Shown here piece by piece: positions 33,361 to 34,706 of a stretch of DNA of 34,706 nt. Position numbers and translations under genes: made by a program. The stretch lies in NCBI RefSeq assembly GCF_004306155.1, contig NZ_BIMR01000028.1, positions 1 through 34,706 on the forward strand, in the 5' to 3' direction. The stretch comes from Cellulomonas biazotea. GTDB lineage: Bacteria > Actinomycetota > Actinomycetes > Actinomycetales > Cellulomonadaceae. Under the pieces are notes generated by a model, which worked only from the letters and a program-made list of their open reading frames with translations, did not search any database and was not told the origin of the DNA. Positions within the stretch are counted from its first letter, which is position 1; each line of letters starts with the position of its first letter.

Positions 33361-34449
33361 TCAGTCGCGGCAGACGAGCACGAGCGCACGGTCGTCGGAG
33401 TCGTCCGCACGGACGTCAGCCAGTACCGCGGCGGCTCCCCCGACCTGGCGTCCGAGGACCCGGTCGGCGGCCCCCATGAGCCGGTCGATCCCCCGGTCGA
33501 GCGAGCGCGCAGGCGTGTCGACGAGACCGTCGGTGTAGAGCAGCAGGACGTCGCCGGGCTCCAGCCGTCCGTAGCGCGGCCGGTACGGCAGGTCGTCGAC
33601 GACCCCCAGGGCGGGACTGCCCACGGTGTCGACGACGTCGAGCCGTCCCGCACCGGCGTGCAGGTGCAGAGGCGGCGGGTGCCCCGCGGTCGCGACCGTG
33701 TAGTCCCCGCTGGCCAGGTCGACGGCGACGTGCACGGCGGTCGCGAACCCCTCCTCCCAGTCCTGGTCCAGCACGTACGCGTTCGCGGCCTGCAGGAACG
33801 ACTCGCTGGGCAGCGCGCCGAGCAGCCCCCCGAAGGCCCCCGAGAGCTGCAGCGACCGGACGCCCGCGTCCATGCCCTTGCCGGACACGTCGACCAGGAC
33901 GACCTCCAGGACGGACCCGCGCCGCAGCCGTGCCACGAGGAAGTCGCCCGAGAACGCGTCCGAGTGGGCCGAGCGGATCTCGGTGTCGACGCGCCAGCCG
34001 CGCGGCAGGACCGGCACGCGCCCGTGCGCGGCGAGCCGGTCGCGCAGGTCGACGAGCATGTGCCCACCCGGGGCGCCGCGCAGCCCCAGCCGGTCCCGCT
34101 CGCTGGCGAAGACGAGGGCGACGACCGCCCCGATGCCGATGATGACGACCACGCCGGGCACCATCGCCGGACGGTCGGTCAGGAGCAGGACCAGCACCTC
34201 GAGCAGGACGACGACCGACAGCACCGCGAACGGCCGCAGGCGCAGCAGCAGGACGCCGACGAGCAGCAGGACCACGTACGTCGACGGGGGCACCCACGTG
34301 CTCTGCAGCACGATGCCGGCGGCGATCGCCCCGGAGAGGACGACGAGGACGCCCAGGAGGCCGACCTGCGACCGCAGGACGCGCCGCCGCAGCGCGAGGG
34401 ACAGGCGCGTGAGCGGACCGACGTCCGGCGCCGGCCCGCGGGTCCTCAT
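33361..34449 (-). CDS. Membrane-anchored SpoIIE/RsbU-type serine phosphatase
   Basis: 362 residues. Four hydrophobic helices occupy about 29-46, 57-72, 75-92 and 97-115, with no sensor domain between or after them. The PPM/SpoIIE phosphatase domain follows: RSAHSDAFSGDFLVARL, VVLVDVSGKGMDAG with a metal Asp near 187, LLLYTDGLVDT near the middle and DDSDDRALVLV at the end, which supplies the last metal aspartates. Such enzymes dephosphorylate anti-anti-sigma factors or other phosphoserine proteins in stress signalling. ATG 34449 is preceded by TACGCT 6 nt upstream and no ribosome site. Convergent with the ATL gene, divergent from the Eis-like gene. Confidence 0.88.
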   Translation of the reverse strand: MRTRGPAPDVGPLTRLSLALRRRVLRSQVGLLGVLVVLSGAIAAGIVLQSTWVPPSTYVVLLLVGVLLLRLRPFAVLSVVVLLEVLVLLLTDRPAMVPGVVVIIGIGAVVALVFASERDRLGLRGAPGGHMLVDLRDRLAAHGRVPVLPRGWRVDTEIRSAHSDAFSGDFLVARLRRGSVLEVVLVDVSGKGMDAGVRSLQLSGAFGGLLGALPSESFLQAANAYVLDQDWEEGFATAVHVAVDLASGDYTVATAGHPPPLHLHAGAGRLDVVDTVGSPALGVVDDLPYRPRYGRLEPGDVLLLYTDGLVDTPARSLDRGIDRLMGAADRVLGRQVGGAAAVLADVRADDSDDRALVLVCRD

Positions 34450-34455
34450 CGCCCG

Positions 34456-34461
34456 AGCGTA
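34456..34461 (-). promoter_or_regulatory. -10 box of a leaderless promoter for the SpoIIE-type phosphatase gene
   Basis: TACGCT on the minus strand with 6 nt (CGGGCG) before the ATG at 34449. Confidence 0.55.
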
Positions 34462-34555
34462 ACCGCAGGTCGGAGCCGCGCACAGGCCCGGCCCGCGGGG
34501 TCGCGCGACGGGAAAACGCTCGCGCGTGGCGCGCGGCGACGACACGATGACGGAC

Positions 34556-34706
34556 ATGAGCCCTCTGCCCGCCGGCTACCGCGTCGTGGACGTGCCCGAG
34601 AGCCGCCAGCCCGAGTTCCTCGCCGTCGACCACCTCGCGTTCGCGTTCGAGCCGACCCCCGAGACGTCGGCCCTCGTGCCGTTCACGCTCACCATGGACC
34701 GCGCCG
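34556..34706 (+). CDS. Eis-like GNAT acetyltransferase, 3' end outside the window
   Basis: Only the first 50 residues are in the window: YRVVDVPESRQPEFLAVDHLAFAFEP followed by ALVPFTLTMDRA. The opening resembles the N-terminus of Eis-family GNAT acetyltransferases (first strand, then the helix ending in aFgF.P). The start could be ATG 34556 or the in-frame ATG 34547; the former is preferred since CACGAT ends 7 nt before it. Recognition rests on a short segment, so the family is tentative. Confidence 0.55.
   Translation, partial: MSPLPAGYRVVDVPESRQPEFLAVDHLAFAFEPTPETSALVPFTLTMDRA

Overview
The window is GC-rich (roughly 73-75% by eye), uses many GTG starts and carries clear actinobacterial signatures: the order tig-clpP1-clpP2-clpX, an AfsR/SARP-type regulator, an F420-type LLM oxidoreductase, a Vms1-like Rv2629 homologue, a mycobacterial-type AroQ chorismate mutase and many leaderless mRNAs. 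Gene content and style fit Micrococcales, and Cellulomonas or a close relative is my best guess (inference; no marker here fixes the genus). It looks like ordinary chromosome. I see no integrase, transposase, phage gene, rRNA or CRISPR array.

Region by region: 1-6077 holds the end of a long-chain acyl-CoA ligase, an Rv2629-like release-factor-fold protein, a chorismate mutase and a P2-type cation ATPase. 6097-10641 is the protein quality-control block (clpX, clpP2, clpP1, tig, all minus strand) with a likely ClgR operator upstream of clpP1. 10768-13344 has an MGT-type glycosyltransferase, a methyltransferase and two divergent tRNA genes (Pro-TGG, Gly-TCC) separated by a strong dyad. 13430-14449 is an orphan TPR protein. 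14513-18067 is a tight four-gene minus-strand operon (PIG-V-like membrane glycosyltransferase, GT2, ChbG/HpnK-like deacetylase, methyltransferase), each junction a 4-bp stop/start overlap, probably for a surface glycan or glycolipid. It is divergent from a DMT-like membrane protein, which converges on a galE-like epimerase.

20115-24717 contains a YdeI/OmdA-like protein, a 949-residue SARP/NB-ARC/TPR regulator and a divergent methyltransferase. Between the last two lies a set of six GTGCCA-type heptamers mostly spaced 11 bp, the arrangement expected of a SARP operator. 24812-27004 has a SemiSWEET-like gene with no stop codon where one is expected and the gluconate pair gntK-gntP. 27323-28457 has a PASTA-like lipoprotein and a GDSL hydrolase. 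28634-30452 is a cysteine biosynthesis unit: a 24-codon leader ORF with four Cys codons near its end, then cysK and cysE, which suggests cysteine-responsive attenuation. 30549-31879 is a YtrA-type GntR repressor translationally coupled to an SdpI-like DUF1648 membrane protein, with overlapping dyads across its own promoter. The end carries an LLM oxidoreductase, an alkyltransferase-like protein without the active cysteine, a membrane-bound SpoIIE-type phosphatase and the start of an Eis-like acetyltransferase.

The most interesting items are the SARP heptamer array, the Cys-codon leader, the glycan operon, the dyad between the divergent tRNA genes and the nonstop SemiSWEET frame. At least six genes show a TANNNT box ending 6-7 nt before the start codon, pointing to extensive leaderless expression.
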